Below, in pieces: positions 43,065 through 51,640 of a stretch of 64,000 nucleotides of DNA (position 1 is its first letter; every line of letters starts with the position of its first letter). This DNA comes from Streptomyces sp. TP-A0356 (GTDB taxonomy: Bacteria; Actinomycetota; Actinomycetes; Streptomycetales; Streptomycetaceae), in contig NZ_BBZJ01000023.1 of assembly GCF_001417775.1 (NCBI RefSeq), positions 1 through 64,000 of the forward strand. The letters run 5' to 3'. Below the pieces are notes generated by a model. It was not told the DNA's origin. It saw only the letters and a program-made list of their open reading frames with translations, and made no database searches. A program made the translations under genes and the position numbers.

Positions 43065-43604
43065 GTGGGGCGGGTGAGTCATGGTGAAGTTGGTCAGGTG
43101 ATCTTGGACGAGGCTGTTGCGGATGCCCGCCTCGCCGCATGGGAGTTCGACGGTGCACGGGCCTGGCTGGAGGAAGCCCGCCGGCATCCCATGGAGCCGC
43201 TGGCGGCCGAGGTGTGGGTCACCGACCCTGCTTTCGAGCACGTCCTGCTGGTCAAGCACCGCGTGCGCGGATGGGTGCCGCCCGGTGGCAAGGTGGAGCC
43301 GGGCGAGGCGCCGCGTGCGGCGGCGGCACGAGAGCTGCTGGAGGAGACCGGCCTGCGCACCGAGTTGCTGCCCGAGCCCGCGGCCGTGGCGGTGCGTTCC
43401 TACCGGGCCGACTGGTCTCCGACGCTGGGCCTGTCCTACGCCGCGATCGTGGGACGCGACGTGCCGTTCGCCGGGGAGCAGAACCAGCCGGCGGCATGGT
43501 TCCGTCTGGATACAAGCTGGGACAGCGTCTTCCCCGAGGACCGCGAGCGGATCCGTGCGCACGCTCGCCGTCTGGCAGCCGGCCGGGCGGTCGGCTCCCA
43601 CTGA
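43065..43604 (+). CDS. NUDIX hydrolase, 179 aa, plus strand
   Basis: The only plus-strand gene in this region, divergent from the CYTH-like gene across 133 bp that should hold two promoters. The Nudix box is GGKVEPGEAPRAAAARELLE followed by ETGL (about residues 74-96). A helical N-terminal extension (ARLAAWEFDGARAWLEEARRHP) precedes the domain. GTG 43065 or the in-frame GTG 43074 may be the start. Confidence 0.87.
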   Translation: MGRVSHGEVGQVILDEAVADARLAAWEFDGARAWLEEARRHPMEPLAAEVWVTDPAFEHVLLVKHRVRGWVPPGGKVEPGEAPRAAAARELLEETGLRTELLPEPAAVAVRSYRADWSPTLGLSYAAIVGRDVPFAGEQNQPAAWFRLDTSWDSVFPEDRERIRAHARRLAAGRAVGSH

Positions 43605-43624
43605 GGTAGGCCCTTGGCCGCCGT

Positions 43625-44170
43625 TCACAGGAGGGCCTCGATCCGGTCGAGGTCGGCCGAGGGCAGGCTGACGAGCTCAAGGTCGTGCAGGAAGCGGCAC
43701 CACACCGGCTCCAGGCCGGGTTCGCGCTCGAACTCCTCACGGTCCAGGTACCCGTTGGCGTGCGCGGTGGTCCGCAGCGCGTGCTGCTGCAGCTGGGCCG
43801 GGTGGATCCACCGAGGGGCGCGGACCTCCCGGGGCGAGGGGCACAGCGACCCGGAAACCTCGGCCTGGAAGATCCACCAGTGGTGGCCGACCGGACCGCT
43901 GGGCGCGCGGTGGCAGTGGTTGGGCCGCCACTGGTCCAGCAGCAGGTGCAGGTGGGTGACGGTGAGACCGACCTCTTCGGTGACTTCGTCGCGCGCGGCC
44001 TGCTCGGGGCCGCCATGCTCGTCGACGTGGCCGGCGACCGGGGCGATTCCGGCCGGAGGAATCGCCCGCTCGAACACCAGCAGGCCGCTCGGGGAGGAGA
44101 TCAGTACCCCGACGCTTGCGTGGTCACAGAGGCGGGCCCCGCCACCGGGAGCCGGGGCGGCCGGAGTCAT
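43625..44170 (-). CDS. NUDIX hydrolase with degenerate box, 181 aa
   Basis: From ATG 44170 (ATGA overlap with the methyltransferase stop). The box GHVDEHGGPEQAARDEVTEE then VGL has Gly where the first Glu is expected and Asp where Arg is expected, while the metal-binding EVTEE remains. Activity may be altered. It is the last gene of the 7-deazaguanine-type operon. Confidence 0.8.
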   Translation of the reverse strand: MTPAAPAPGGGARLCDHASVGVLISSPSGLLVFERAIPPAGIAPVAGHVDEHGGPEQAARDEVTEEVGLTVTHLHLLLDQWRPNHCHRAPSGPVGHHWWIFQAEVSGSLCPSPREVRAPRWIHPAQLQQHALRTTAHANGYLDREEFEREPGLEPVWCRFLHDLELVSLPSADLDRIEALL

Positions 44171-45012
44171 GCGGCGGCCTTTGGCCGTTGGGCGACGACG
44201 ACGAGCCAGCTCGTCACGGCCGGGGCATCGGGGGTGGTCATGGCGTAGGCGGTGTCGAGGATCTGCATCCGCTGGGCGTGGGTGAAGTCGCCTTCGGGCC
44301 GCGCGAAGACGGGGATGGATAGCCACGCCTTCTTCTCGGCCATGGTGCTGTGCTGGGCGGTGAGCTCTGTGCCGACGACCGTCAGTCCGGCTGCGGTCAG
44401 CTGCTCGGTGACTGTTTTCAGCGGCAGCTTCGGTGGCCTGTCCGCGTCGCGCGGCGGTGGGGTGTATCCGTGGGTCTCAGCGGCGACTTGGCGGATGAGG
44501 GCGTTTAGGGAAGGCTCGGTGCGGGTTGACAGTTCGTCGGGGTGCCGGACGCCGGCGAAGCCGCCGCCGATGTTGAAGACGAAGTGCCCGCCTGGGCGCA
44601 GGATGTAGGCGACGGCTGCGAACACTGCGGCGGTGTCGGTCTTCCAGATCGCGGAGTTGCACACTACGGCGTCGGCGCTGCTGGCGTGCAGGTGGTCGGC
44701 GAGCCGTTCGGCCGGGGAGGTGATCCAGGTCAGGCGGGCGTCGGTCAGGGTGCGGCGACCGACACGCTGCATCGCGGCGGCGTTGTCGACGGAGACGACC
44801 CGAGCGCGGGCCGGGATCAGGTCGAGGATCGCGCGGGCGGTCGCGCCGGCGCCGCCGCACAGGTCGACCACCAGGCTGCCGTTGGCCAGATGGCCTCGGC
44901 GGGCAAGGTCGCGGCTGGTCGCGTCGTACATGGGGTGGGCGCGGGTGAAGGCGTCGTACGCCTCGGCGTTGCTGTCCTCGTCCCAGCCGAGGATGGCGTC
45001 CTGGGGTGCCAT
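44167..45012 (-). CDS. Class I SAM-dependent methyltransferase
   Basis: A 281-aa protein with a canonical SAM site VVDLCGGAGATARAIL (about residues 48-63), acidic loop VSVDNA, and VVCNSAIWKTDTAAVFAAV. The C-terminal part is unremarkable. It lies in line with DUF2797 and a thymidylate-kinase-like gene. Its substrate is probably a small molecule or nucleotide from this pathway, by context only. Confidence 0.82.
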   Translation of the reverse strand: MAPQDAILGWDEDSNAEAYDAFTRAHPMYDATSRDLARRGHLANGSLVVDLCGGAGATARAILDLIPARARVVSVDNAAAMQRVGRRTLTDARLTWITSPAERLADHLHASSADAVVCNSAIWKTDTAAVFAAVAYILRPGGHFVFNIGGGFAGVRHPDELSTRTEPSLNALIRQVAAETHGYTPPPRDADRPPKLPLKTVTEQLTAAGLTVVGTELTAQHSTMAEKKAWLSIPVFARPEGDFTHAQRMQILDTAYAMTTPDAPAVTSWLVVVAQRPKAAA

Positions 45013-45072
45013 GTTGCTGTGGCCTCGCTTCTCAGAGCGGCCCGGCAGTGCAGGCCGGGCATTCGGACAGGG

Positions 45073-46002
45073 TCAAAAGAGCACGGACTGTACGGCGGCG
45101 GGCGGTGAGGAGAACTGTGCGCCGAGGACGATGCGCCGGCCCTTGAGGGTGCCGAGGTCGAGCAGGTAGGGCAGTTGTTCACCGTCACCGTCGAGGGTGG
45201 CGAGGACCTGGGAGCCGAGGCAGGAGAGCACCGTCAGCCCGTGCTCACCGGAGCGTGGGTCGTGCGGGTACAAGGCGCGCCCGGTCTTCGGCGTCCGCAG
45301 CAGTTCGCCTTCGCCGGGCGGCGTCCACGGCTCCGGTGTGGCCGGGACGTTCAGGCCGCTCAGGGCCGTGGTGGCGCGGTTGAGGTGCTGATGGTGGGCG
45401 GCACCGGCCGGGGCGAGGTCGCGCAGCTCGGCCAGGGCCGTCAGCTTGGCCGCGGCCCGCACGGTCTGCGTCAGGCCGAGGTGGCGGGTGAGGGCATCCT
45501 CCAGGAACCGCACGGCGCGGCCGTCAGCACTCCGGGCGAGGTAGGTAGCGATCAGGGCACCCTGTTCGTCGAGGCGGGAGCGCTTACGGGGTTCGGCCGC
45601 GGTGCCGATCTTGGTGGTGCCGTCGGCGAACGTCGCCAGGTACAGCCAGTGCGGCTGGGCCATGTACGCCGCCAGGGCGTCGGGAACATGCCCGCCGGAG
45701 TGGAACCGGTGGGCGAAGCGGAAGTCGTCCCGCCCAGCGCAGGCCGGGCACTGTCCGCCGGCCTCGGCCGGGGCCCGGTCAGGGCAGGCGACCGCCTCGA
45801 CGCGGACGCGGTCGGCGAACCGGTACCGGCCGGTGCACCACCGGCCGGTACCGCTCACCTGGTAACTCAGGCGCCTGCCCATGACCGGGGCGTAGACGAG
45901 TGGTCCGCCGGTCACGGGGGCGAGCAGAAGACGGGGGTCTGCGCTCGCCCAGGTGATGCCGTGACAGACGTATGTCCCGCTGGCGGGCAGGGCCTGGTCC
46001 AT
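45073..46002 (-). CDS. DUF2797 family protein
   Basis: A 309-aa protein from ATG 46002 (AAGGAA six bases upstream). It has ACPDRAPAEAGGQCPACAGRDDFRFAH broken by a Cys cluster (C...C-x2-C, about residues 73-87) that should bind metal, and a GIY-YIG-like block (HWLYLATFADGTTKIGTA, about 117-134), features of DUF2797. Relation to GIY-YIG nucleases suggests nucleic-acid binding. No experimental role is known to me. Confidence 0.8.
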   Translation of the reverse strand: MDQALPASGTYVCHGITWASADPRLLLAPVTGGPLVYAPVMGRRLSYQVSGTGRWCTGRYRFADRVRVEAVACPDRAPAEAGGQCPACAGRDDFRFAHRFHSGGHVPDALAAYMAQPHWLYLATFADGTTKIGTAAEPRKRSRLDEQGALIATYLARSADGRAVRFLEDALTRHLGLTQTVRAAAKLTALAELRDLAPAGAAHHQHLNRATTALSGLNVPATPEPWTPPGEGELLRTPKTGRALYPHDPRSGEHGLTVLSCLGSQVLATLDGDGEQLPYLLDLGTLKGRRIVLGAQFSSPPAAVQSVLF

Positions 46003-46038
46003 GGTGCGTTCCTTGTCGATCGGGGAGGGAGGGCCGGT

Positions 46039-46731
46039 TTAGACGGTCAGGCGCAGACGGTCGGCCAGGGCAGCGGCGGCGGCCTTGAAGACCTGGTCGC
46101 GGTCCAACTGGGCGACGTCCAGCGTCAGCCAGGCGCCGCGCTCCGCCTGTTCGCGCATCTGGTCCAGGACGGTGTCCTGGTAGCGGATGAAGTCCTCGTC
46201 ACCGCCGCCGGCGTGGCCGGCCTCCAGGGAAGTGAAAGAGCCCTTGCGGACGAGAGCCTCGCGGGCCCCGATGTCCAGGAAGAACACCAGGTCCGGCTTT
46301 GTCAGATGCGCGAAGACCTGCTCGCACAGGCGGGGAGAGACCTCGGGGTTGACCGCATAGCGGGCGAGGATCTTGTGGTGCGCGTTGTCGAGGATCACGT
46401 GGGTGCCCGCGGCGAGGGCCGGCTGGATGGCGAGCCGGTCCTGCAGGGTGTACCAGGAGGCCAGGGCAAGTAGCCAGTAGTGGTCGCCGCATGCCTGGGC
46501 GACGCCGGCGTCGCGCCGGTAGACCAGCTCGTTGAGGCGGTCGAGGTAGCCGGACAGCTCCGGGTCCTGGGGGACGTCGGTGCTGTGCTTGCCGATGAGG
46601 ACTGCCGTGTGGCCGGCGTCGTTGAGGGCCTGGTGCAGGCGGGCGGCGAGGGTGGACTTGCCGGCCCCGTCACCACCGACGAAGGTGATCAGCTTCCCGG
46701 CTGCGGTGGTGGCCGGCGTGTTCGCCGTCAT
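46039..46731 (-). CDS. Thymidylate-kinase-like nucleotide kinase
   Basis: A 230-aa P-loop kinase: GGDGAGKSTLAARL (about residues 19-32), a DRLN/YRRD segment, VILDNAHHKILARYAVNP where the DR(Y/F) loop would be, and DLVFFLDIG. It fits the dTMP-kinase fold, but the usual DRY motif is replaced by DNAHHK, so it may phosphorylate another nucleotide. ATG 46731 overlaps the upstream stop (ATGA). Confidence 0.75.
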   Translation of the reverse strand: MTANTPATTAAGKLITFVGGDGAGKSTLAARLHQALNDAGHTAVLIGKHSTDVPQDPELSGYLDRLNELVYRRDAGVAQACGDHYWLLALASWYTLQDRLAIQPALAAGTHVILDNAHHKILARYAVNPEVSPRLCEQVFAHLTKPDLVFFLDIGAREALVRKGSFTSLEAGHAGGGDEDFIRYQDTVLDQMREQAERGAWLTLDVAQLDRDQVFKAAAAALADRLRLTV

Positions 46732-47807
46732 CGGGATTCTCCCAGGGGGTGGGTCGGGCTGGCGGTCAGGCGGCCGGTGATGATGGTGCGGATGCGGTCC
46801 GCCAGGACGGCGCGCTGGCGCAGGACGTCGCTGTGACGCTCATTGGACAGGTCGGCGGGATAGTGCGTGGCGAGGTTGTTGGAAATGACGTGGAGGTAAC
46901 CGAATCTGATCCCCGCCTGGCGCGCCGCCGCCCCCATGGGGCCGATCTCCGGGTCGACGAAGGCGTACGAGGCGGTGTGCTGGGCCAGCCAGTCGCGGTT
47001 CTCCAGCAGGATCGACGGGGAGGACACGTGCAGGCCGCTGCGCACCCCATCGTGGGCGGCGGCGTAGTCGCCGAAGAAGTCGTCCCAGCTCACCATCGCC
47101 CCGCGTACCAGGCTGGTGTTGCCGGTCGCCAGCCAGGCGTTCGGTTCGACGCCGGGGGTCAGCGAGCCGACCTTGCCGACGTAGACGACGTCGCCTGCGC
47201 CGAGTTCGGCAAGGCGCGTGACGACCCGTCCGGCCACGTCTCCCCAGATGCTGTGGAGGAACCCGAGGTAGACCACGCGACGGCCGGCGACGTCGAGGCG
47301 CTGCCAGGCGTAGCCGGGTCCGCGGGTCCACACTCCGTTCTCGGGAGCGAGGTACTGAAGGCCCCAGCCGACGATCACCAGGTCGCCGTCCAGTTCCAGG
47401 TCGAGCGCGTCGAGTGCCGTTCGGCACTCCTCCTGCTCGGGCGGCTGATAGGTGACGGTGCCGACGGGGCGGCCGGTCATGGCCAGATACGTGGCGATGA
47501 TCAGGGCGTAGTGCTGGACGTAGTCGGCTCCGGGGAACGCCTTGACGATGAGGTCACGGCCGTGGATCTCTGCGGTGGGCCGTTCGATGTTGAACAGCTT
47601 CCCGGTCTTCTCGTACCGGGAGATCACCGCCGTGCGGTCGTAGCCGCCGATGACGCGGATGCTGTCCCAGTCCTGGTCCTGGATGAGGTGGTGGACCTTG
47701 ATCTCCAGGTAGCGCAGCAGCCTCGCGTGGGTCATAGTGTGCCCGGCCGGCTCGATCGGGGCGGCGCGCAGGAGTCCGGGGGTCGGGTCGGCGAGTAAAG
47801 GCGTCAT
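46728..47807 (-). CDS. Nucleoside-phosphorylase-like protein
   Basis: A 359-aa protein. The C-terminal ~200 residues show features of the purine nucleoside phosphorylase superfamily: VVYVGKVGSLTPGVEPN (phosphate/ribose loop, about 211-227), then FVDPEIGPMGAAARQAGIRFG in place of the EMEGAA helix, and LHVISNN. The first ~120 residues look like an added helical domain. It may cleave or form a glycosidic bond of a modified nucleoside in the pathway. The start overlaps the upstream stop (ATGA). Confidence 0.65.
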   Translation of the reverse strand: MTPLLADPTPGLLRAAPIEPAGHTMTHARLLRYLEIKVHHLIQDQDWDSIRVIGGYDRTAVISRYEKTGKLFNIERPTAEIHGRDLIVKAFPGADYVQHYALIIATYLAMTGRPVGTVTYQPPEQEECRTALDALDLELDGDLVIVGWGLQYLAPENGVWTRGPGYAWQRLDVAGRRVVYLGFLHSIWGDVAGRVVTRLAELGAGDVVYVGKVGSLTPGVEPNAWLATGNTSLVRGAMVSWDDFFGDYAAAHDGVRSGLHVSSPSILLENRDWLAQHTASYAFVDPEIGPMGAAARQAGIRFGYLHVISNNLATHYPADLSNERHSDVLRQRAVLADRIRTIITGRLTASPTHPLGESR

Positions 47808-48631
47808 CGGTGCTCCTCGGCGATCGTCACGGTGCTGCCGGCCGCCGCGCGAACGACGGAGATGTTCTTCCGGATGAGGTCGAACCGGTCTTCGGGGATC
47901 GGGCCGAGCTTCTCGATGCGGGGCGTGGAGGGCTTCTCGTATGGCCCTTCGGGCAGCAGGGCGACGCCCATCGCGCCGAGGATGACCGGGGCTGCGCCGT
48001 CCACGGAGGAGATCCACTCGTGCTCGCGCTGTTCGATCAGCTCCAGGTGCCCGGTCCGGCCCAGACCGAGCAGCCGGTAGATGAGCAGATCGTCGACCAG
48101 GCCGCGATCCTGCAGGTAGGCGGTCGCCAACCAGCGGGTGCGGCACAGTTGCTCGTCGGGATCCGGTCGACGCGAGGCCGGCAGGGCGATGGCCCCGGCC
48201 CAGCCGCTGGTCACGAAGGCGTCGTAGGTGCGCAGCCACTCGTCGTCGTCAGCGGCGTGCAGGACCGCGCACAGCCGGAATGCGTCGCCGGACAGCTTCC
48301 GGATCTCTCGCGCGGCCTTCTCGCTCACCTTCAAGGTCGCGGTCCCGTCCCGCATGACGTCCGGCAGGATGATCTCCCTCGCGGACACCGCCAGCGCGGC
48401 TTCGACGAGGCTTTTCGCCGGCAGGGCGTAGCCGAGGTCGAAGAGCCCGTTGTCGATGATGATCTCGGCGCCGCGCTCGGCCTCGTGAGCGAAGAAGGCC
48501 CGGTAGCTCTCGTCGGACAGCACGTGCTGGGCGGCCACGTGGTGGACGCGGGCCGGCTCCTGGGCGACGAAGTTCTTCAGGTAGGCAGGCGGAGCGATGA
48601 CGGAGAAGTCGATGCCCGCGGTGGTGATCAC
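47804..48631 (-). CDS. TGT/DpdA-like TIM-barrel protein
   Basis: A 275-aa protein from GTG 48631 (GTGA overlap with folE). The segments IIIDNGLFDLG, EIILPDVMRDGTATLK and GWAGAIALPASRR occupy the places of DSGGFQ, the catalytic Asp loop and the substrate loop in tRNA-guanine transglycosylases. The protein is short and lacks the C-terminal zinc site of TGT. Phage and bacterial DpdA proteins, which put 7-deazaguanine bases into DNA, have this build. Its place between queuosine-type genes supports a transglycosylase role, but homology is remote. Confidence 0.5.
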   Translation of the reverse strand: MITTAGIDFSVIAPPAYLKNFVAQEPARVHHVAAQHVLSDESYRAFFAHEAERGAEIIIDNGLFDLGYALPAKSLVEAALAVSAREIILPDVMRDGTATLKVSEKAAREIRKLSGDAFRLCAVLHAADDDEWLRTYDAFVTSGWAGAIALPASRRPDPDEQLCRTRWLATAYLQDRGLVDDLLIYRLLGLGRTGHLELIEQREHEWISSVDGAAPVILGAMGVALLPEGPYEKPSTPRIEKLGPIPEDRFDLIRKNISVVRAAAGSTVTIAEEHR

Positions 48632-49257
48632 GACGCCCCCCACAGGCCGGTGGTGAGGGTGAGGAACTGCTGGGAAAGGACGGGGTCGGTGCCGAAGCGC
48701 CCGCCCGAGTGCACCGTGGTGGTGCGAGCCTCCTCCATCCGTACGCCCCGCATGCTCATGCACAGGTGCACGCCGCGCACGGCGACGGCGATGTTCTCGT
48801 GTCCGATCACGCCGTTGAGGTATTCGGCGACTTGGCGGGTGAAGCGTTCCTGGACCTGCAGTCGGCCGGCGAAGTGCTGGGCGATCCGCCCGAACTTCGA
48901 CAGGCCCACCACCTCGCCATCCGGCACGTATCCGGCCGTGACCTGCAAGTTCATGGGCAGCATGTGGTGCTCGCAGAGCGACCACACGCTCATGCCGCCC
49001 ACGATGACCAGCTGACCACCCAGCTGGGACTCGGTGAAGCAGGTGGCCGTTTCGGCGCCGTCCGGGGACAGGAAGGCTCTCCACCAGGCCGCGACGCGGT
49101 CCGGGGTGCCGGTCAGCCCCTCGCGGGCGGGGTTCTCGCCCAGCTCGACCAAGAGCTGGTGGATCAGGCCGGCGACCCGGCCGGTGTCGATGACCGCAGC
49201 GGGCCCGGCGACGGCAGCCGTCGGCGCCGCCGCAGGGCTGGTGATAGAGGTCGTCAT
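48628..49257 (-). CDS. folE: GTP cyclohydrolase I
   Basis: A 209-aa enzyme that converts GTP to dihydroneopterin triphosphate, the first step toward folate and 7-deazaguanines. The zinc ligands are present in SLCEHHMLPM (Cys and His, about residues 98-107) and GVHLCMSMRGV (Cys, about 168-178), and the active-site TPDRVA and QVQERFTRQ motifs are intact. The first ~25 residues are an Ala/Pro-rich extension. It is probably an extra copy dedicated to the adjacent queD/queE pathway. Confidence 0.92.
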   Translation of the reverse strand: MTTSITSPAAAPTAAVAGPAAVIDTGRVAGLIHQLLVELGENPAREGLTGTPDRVAAWWRAFLSPDGAETATCFTESQLGGQLVIVGGMSVWSLCEHHMLPMNLQVTAGYVPDGEVVGLSKFGRIAQHFAGRLQVQERFTRQVAEYLNGVIGHENIAVAVRGVHLCMSMRGVRMEEARTTTVHSGGRFGTDPVLSQQFLTLTTGLWGAS

Positions 49258-49313
49258 GGGCGTCTCTCGTTTCCGGGGACTGGGGAACGGATGGGGCGTG
49301 GAGTCGCGTGCGG

Positions 49314-50057
49314 TCAGCGGCCTCGGGCGTCCGCGAAGGCCAACACGTGAAGGCGGGTGGTGAAGTGCCAGTGCCGGGTCGCGACCCCGTCCGCGAGGGC
49401 CCGGGTAGTCGCGGTGATCACCTCGGGGGTGGTGCCCTCCGGCATCACCCACACCGGCGCGAGTCGGTGGGCGTCGGCCAGCTCGGCGATCCGGTCGAGG
49501 TCGTCCACCGTGGAAGCGACGAATTTGAACGCCGCCCGCCCGGAGGCCACAAACGCCTCCAGCGCGGCTGGCACGATGCTCTTGGTCTCCTTCACGCCGA
49601 AGCTGGCAAGTTTGGGCGAGACGTTGAACCGGACCCCGTCGGCCACCAGCTCGGGAGTGGGCGCGATGGTGCCGTTCGTCTCGAACTCGATCCGCTTGCC
49701 GGCTGCTATCAGTCCCCGGACGAGAGGCACCAGTCGCGCCTGCTGGATCAACGGCTCGCCGCCGGTGATCACGACCAGCTCGACAGGTGAAGACGTGGCC
49801 CAGGCCACCAGTCCCGCGACGGATTGCCTCGTCGACTCCTCGTGTGGGTCGAAACGGGACCAGTCCCAGGTGTACTTCGTGTCGCATCTGGTGCAAGTGA
49901 GGTTGCACCGGGACAGGCGGATGAACAGGGCCGGGTGTCCGCAGCTTGGGCCCTCGCCCTGAAACGTCGGCACCTCGGTACCGAAGCACTCCGCGACGAT
50001 CAGGGATTCGCCTTCGGCAGCTTCCGGTTCGAGGTTGAGCGGCTTGGTTGTGGTCAT
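49314..50057 (-). CDS. queE: 7-carboxy-7-deazaguanine synthase (radical SAM)
   Basis: A 247-aa radical SAM enzyme with the cluster motif RCNLTCTRCDTKY (C-x3-C-x2-C, about residues 50-62) after the QueE hallmark PTFQGEGPSCG, and GGEPLIQQ for SAM binding. It converts carboxytetrahydropterin to carboxy-deazaguanine. ATG 50057 overlaps the queD stop (ATGA), so the two are co-translated. Confidence 0.92.
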   Translation of the reverse strand: MTTTKPLNLEPEAAEGESLIVAECFGTEVPTFQGEGPSCGHPALFIRLSRCNLTCTRCDTKYTWDWSRFDPHEESTRQSVAGLVAWATSSPVELVVITGGEPLIQQARLVPLVRGLIAAGKRIEFETNGTIAPTPELVADGVRFNVSPKLASFGVKETKSIVPAALEAFVASGRAAFKFVASTVDDLDRIAELADAHRLAPVWVMPEGTTPEVITATTRALADGVATRHWHFTTRLHVLAFADARGR

Positions 50058-50464
50058 TGGCCCACCACATCGAAGCGGGCCCAGCTGCTTGCGGTCTCGC
50101 GGACTAGGACGGCGACAAGGCGGCCGGGGATCTCCGACTGGAGGTTCTGAACGAACCAGCCGGCCAGGAACTGGGCCAGGCGCTCCGAGGTGGGCTCGAA
50201 GGGCAGGATCTCGTGCAGGTTGTGGTGGTCGAGCTCGGTGTCCAGGAACGACTTGAACGGGGCGAGCGCACCGAAGTCCGTGACAAAGCCGGGATCCTCC
50301 AGCGCGGATGCAGTGAGGATGACCTCAACCTCGTAGCTGTGCCCGTGCTGGCGGGAGCACTTGTGCTCATGCGGCAGCTGGGGAAGCCGATGGCCCGCCT
50401 CGAAGGCGAACTTCTTACCGATGGTGAAATTGCCGGGCGGTAGTGGAACAGCAGTGAAGCCCAT
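50054..50464 (-). CDS. queD: 6-carboxy-tetrahydropterin synthase
   Basis: A 136-aa PTPS-fold enzyme: zinc His in FEAGHRLP and QHGHSYEVEV (about residues 24 and 40-44), catalytic Cys in KCSRQHGH, and DFGALAPF plus the LDHHNLHE motif. It turns dihydroneopterin triphosphate into 6-carboxy-tetrahydropterin. It opens the operon queD-queE-folE on the minus strand. queC, which would give preQ0, is not found in the window. Confidence 0.92.
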   Translation of the reverse strand: MGFTAVPLPPGNFTIGKKFAFEAGHRLPQLPHEHKCSRQHGHSYEVEVILTASALEDPGFVTDFGALAPFKSFLDTELDHHNLHEILPFEPTSERLAQFLAGWFVQNLQSEIPGRLVAVLVRETASSWARFDVVGQ

Positions 50465-50523
50465 TCGATTTCTCCGAGAGGTGAGGGTGTGGCTGATTCG
50501 GGCGGGGTGGGGCAGCCGCCTCT

Positions 50524-50991
50524 TCAGGCGGCTACGGGCTGTGCCCCCAGGTGGTTCTTCGCGGCCTTGTCGAGCACCTTGGTGAAGTGCTTGGCGCGCT
50601 CGTCGCCCTCGGCCTCCTGAGCGCGGAGGCCCCCGAAACGGGCCCAGTACCGCCGGCAGACGTCCCTCTCCATCAGCTTCGAGGCGTAGAACGGCAGACG
50701 CCCGTCCCGGACGAAGCCGAGGCGGTCGCGCAGGCTGAGCATGCAGATGAGCTGGTTGGCCTTCAGCAGCTGCATGTACTCCTCGACATCCAGGTCCTCG
50801 GGCGTCCAGAGCTTGGCGAGGTCAGGGTTGGCGGACATCTGCGTCAGCCAGTCGAGTTGGTTGCGCGTTACGGTCGCCTCATTTCGTTCGGCCTGGTGCC
50901 GCGCGTCCTGCCTCAGCCGGGCGGCTCCGACCACCACGGTGGCGAGGGAAACCGCGGCGCCGGCAGCGAGGACGGCGGTGGTGAGCTTCAT
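50524..50991 (-). CDS. DUF6082 family protein
   Basis: A 155-aa protein with one N-terminal membrane segment (LAAGAAVSLATVVVGAARL) and the family core RNQLDWLTQMSANPDLAKLW, LLKANQLICMLSLRDRLGF and LMERDVCRRYWARFG. These proteins are common in Streptomyces and usually stand alone. The role is unknown. The gap 50465-50523 holds nothing else. Confidence 0.8.
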   Translation of the reverse strand: MKLTTAVLAAGAAVSLATVVVGAARLRQDARHQAERNEATVTRNQLDWLTQMSANPDLAKLWTPEDLDVEEYMQLLKANQLICMLSLRDRLGFVRDGRLPFYASKLMERDVCRRYWARFGGLRAQEAEGDERAKHFTKVLDKAAKNHLGAQPVAA

Positions 50992-51064
50992 GCTTTAACG
51001 GTCCTTTCACGCAAAGTGATCTGGGGCGAGGGCGGGTCTGTGGAAGCCTGCGGGGCTCGCTGCG

Positions 51065-51640
51065 TCATGCGACCCCCGCTAGCACGACGGCCGGTGAGCC
51101 GCCGTCAATGCGATCCAGGGCGTACCGGCGGCGCACAGTGTCCAAAGCGACGGCGATCGGCGGCAGTCCGACGGCGGCCCTTCGCTGGTCCAGCAACTGC
51201 GGCGCACGCAGTGGGCACAGCTCCACCCCTGCTGCGCTGAGGACGAGTTGCGTCCCGAACTCTTGGGGTCGCCCGCTGTTGACCAGGGCGCGGTCGTGAA
51301 GGTGGGCCCAGTGCTGGATGCGCGCATCGCCGTCCTGGACCGCACGTTTCAAAAGGGTGGTGGCCGCCCGCTGGAAGTCGGGTTCGTCGTCGGCGTGAAG
51401 AGCGATGCTCCAGGCGGCACATGCTGCGTCGGGGCCCACGAGACGGTGGCCGGGCCAGTCATGTTCGGCCAGGATGCGGCGCAGCACTTTGGTGTCGGCG
51501 TGCTCAGCGTGACGGTCCTGGCCGAGGTGGACGGCGTCGAGCTGGTTGCGTACGCGTCTTGCCCGGCGTGCTGCCGACTGTGCGGCGCGGGCGATGAGTT
51601 CGCGGGCGAGGTCCGGCCGCAGCGGTTCCGCGGTCCTCAC
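51065..51640 (-). CDS. DUF6624 family protein
   Basis: A 191-aa protein with the family pattern RRILAEHDWPGHRLVGPDAACAAW (split, about residues 53-76), HADDEPDFQRAATTLLKRAV and HLHDRALVNSGRPQEFGTQL. It occurs in many bacteria without assigned function. The next gene upstream (51637) overlaps its start by 4 bp. Confidence 0.75.
   Translation of the reverse strand: MRTAEPLRPDLARELIARAAQSAARRARRVRNQLDAVHLGQDRHAEHADTKVLRRILAEHDWPGHRLVGPDAACAAWSIALHADDEPDFQRAATTLLKRAVQDGDARIQHWAHLHDRALVNSGRPQEFGTQLVLSAAGVELCPLRAPQLLDQRRAAVGLPPIAVALDTVRRRYALDRIDGGSPAVVLAGVA

Noticed and set aside
44167..50464. Toyocamycin/sangivamycin biosynthetic cluster
   Set aside because: QueD, QueE and FolE fit, but QueC, the phosphoribosyltransferase, GMP-reductase-like and nitrile hydratase genes of those clusters are missing from the window.
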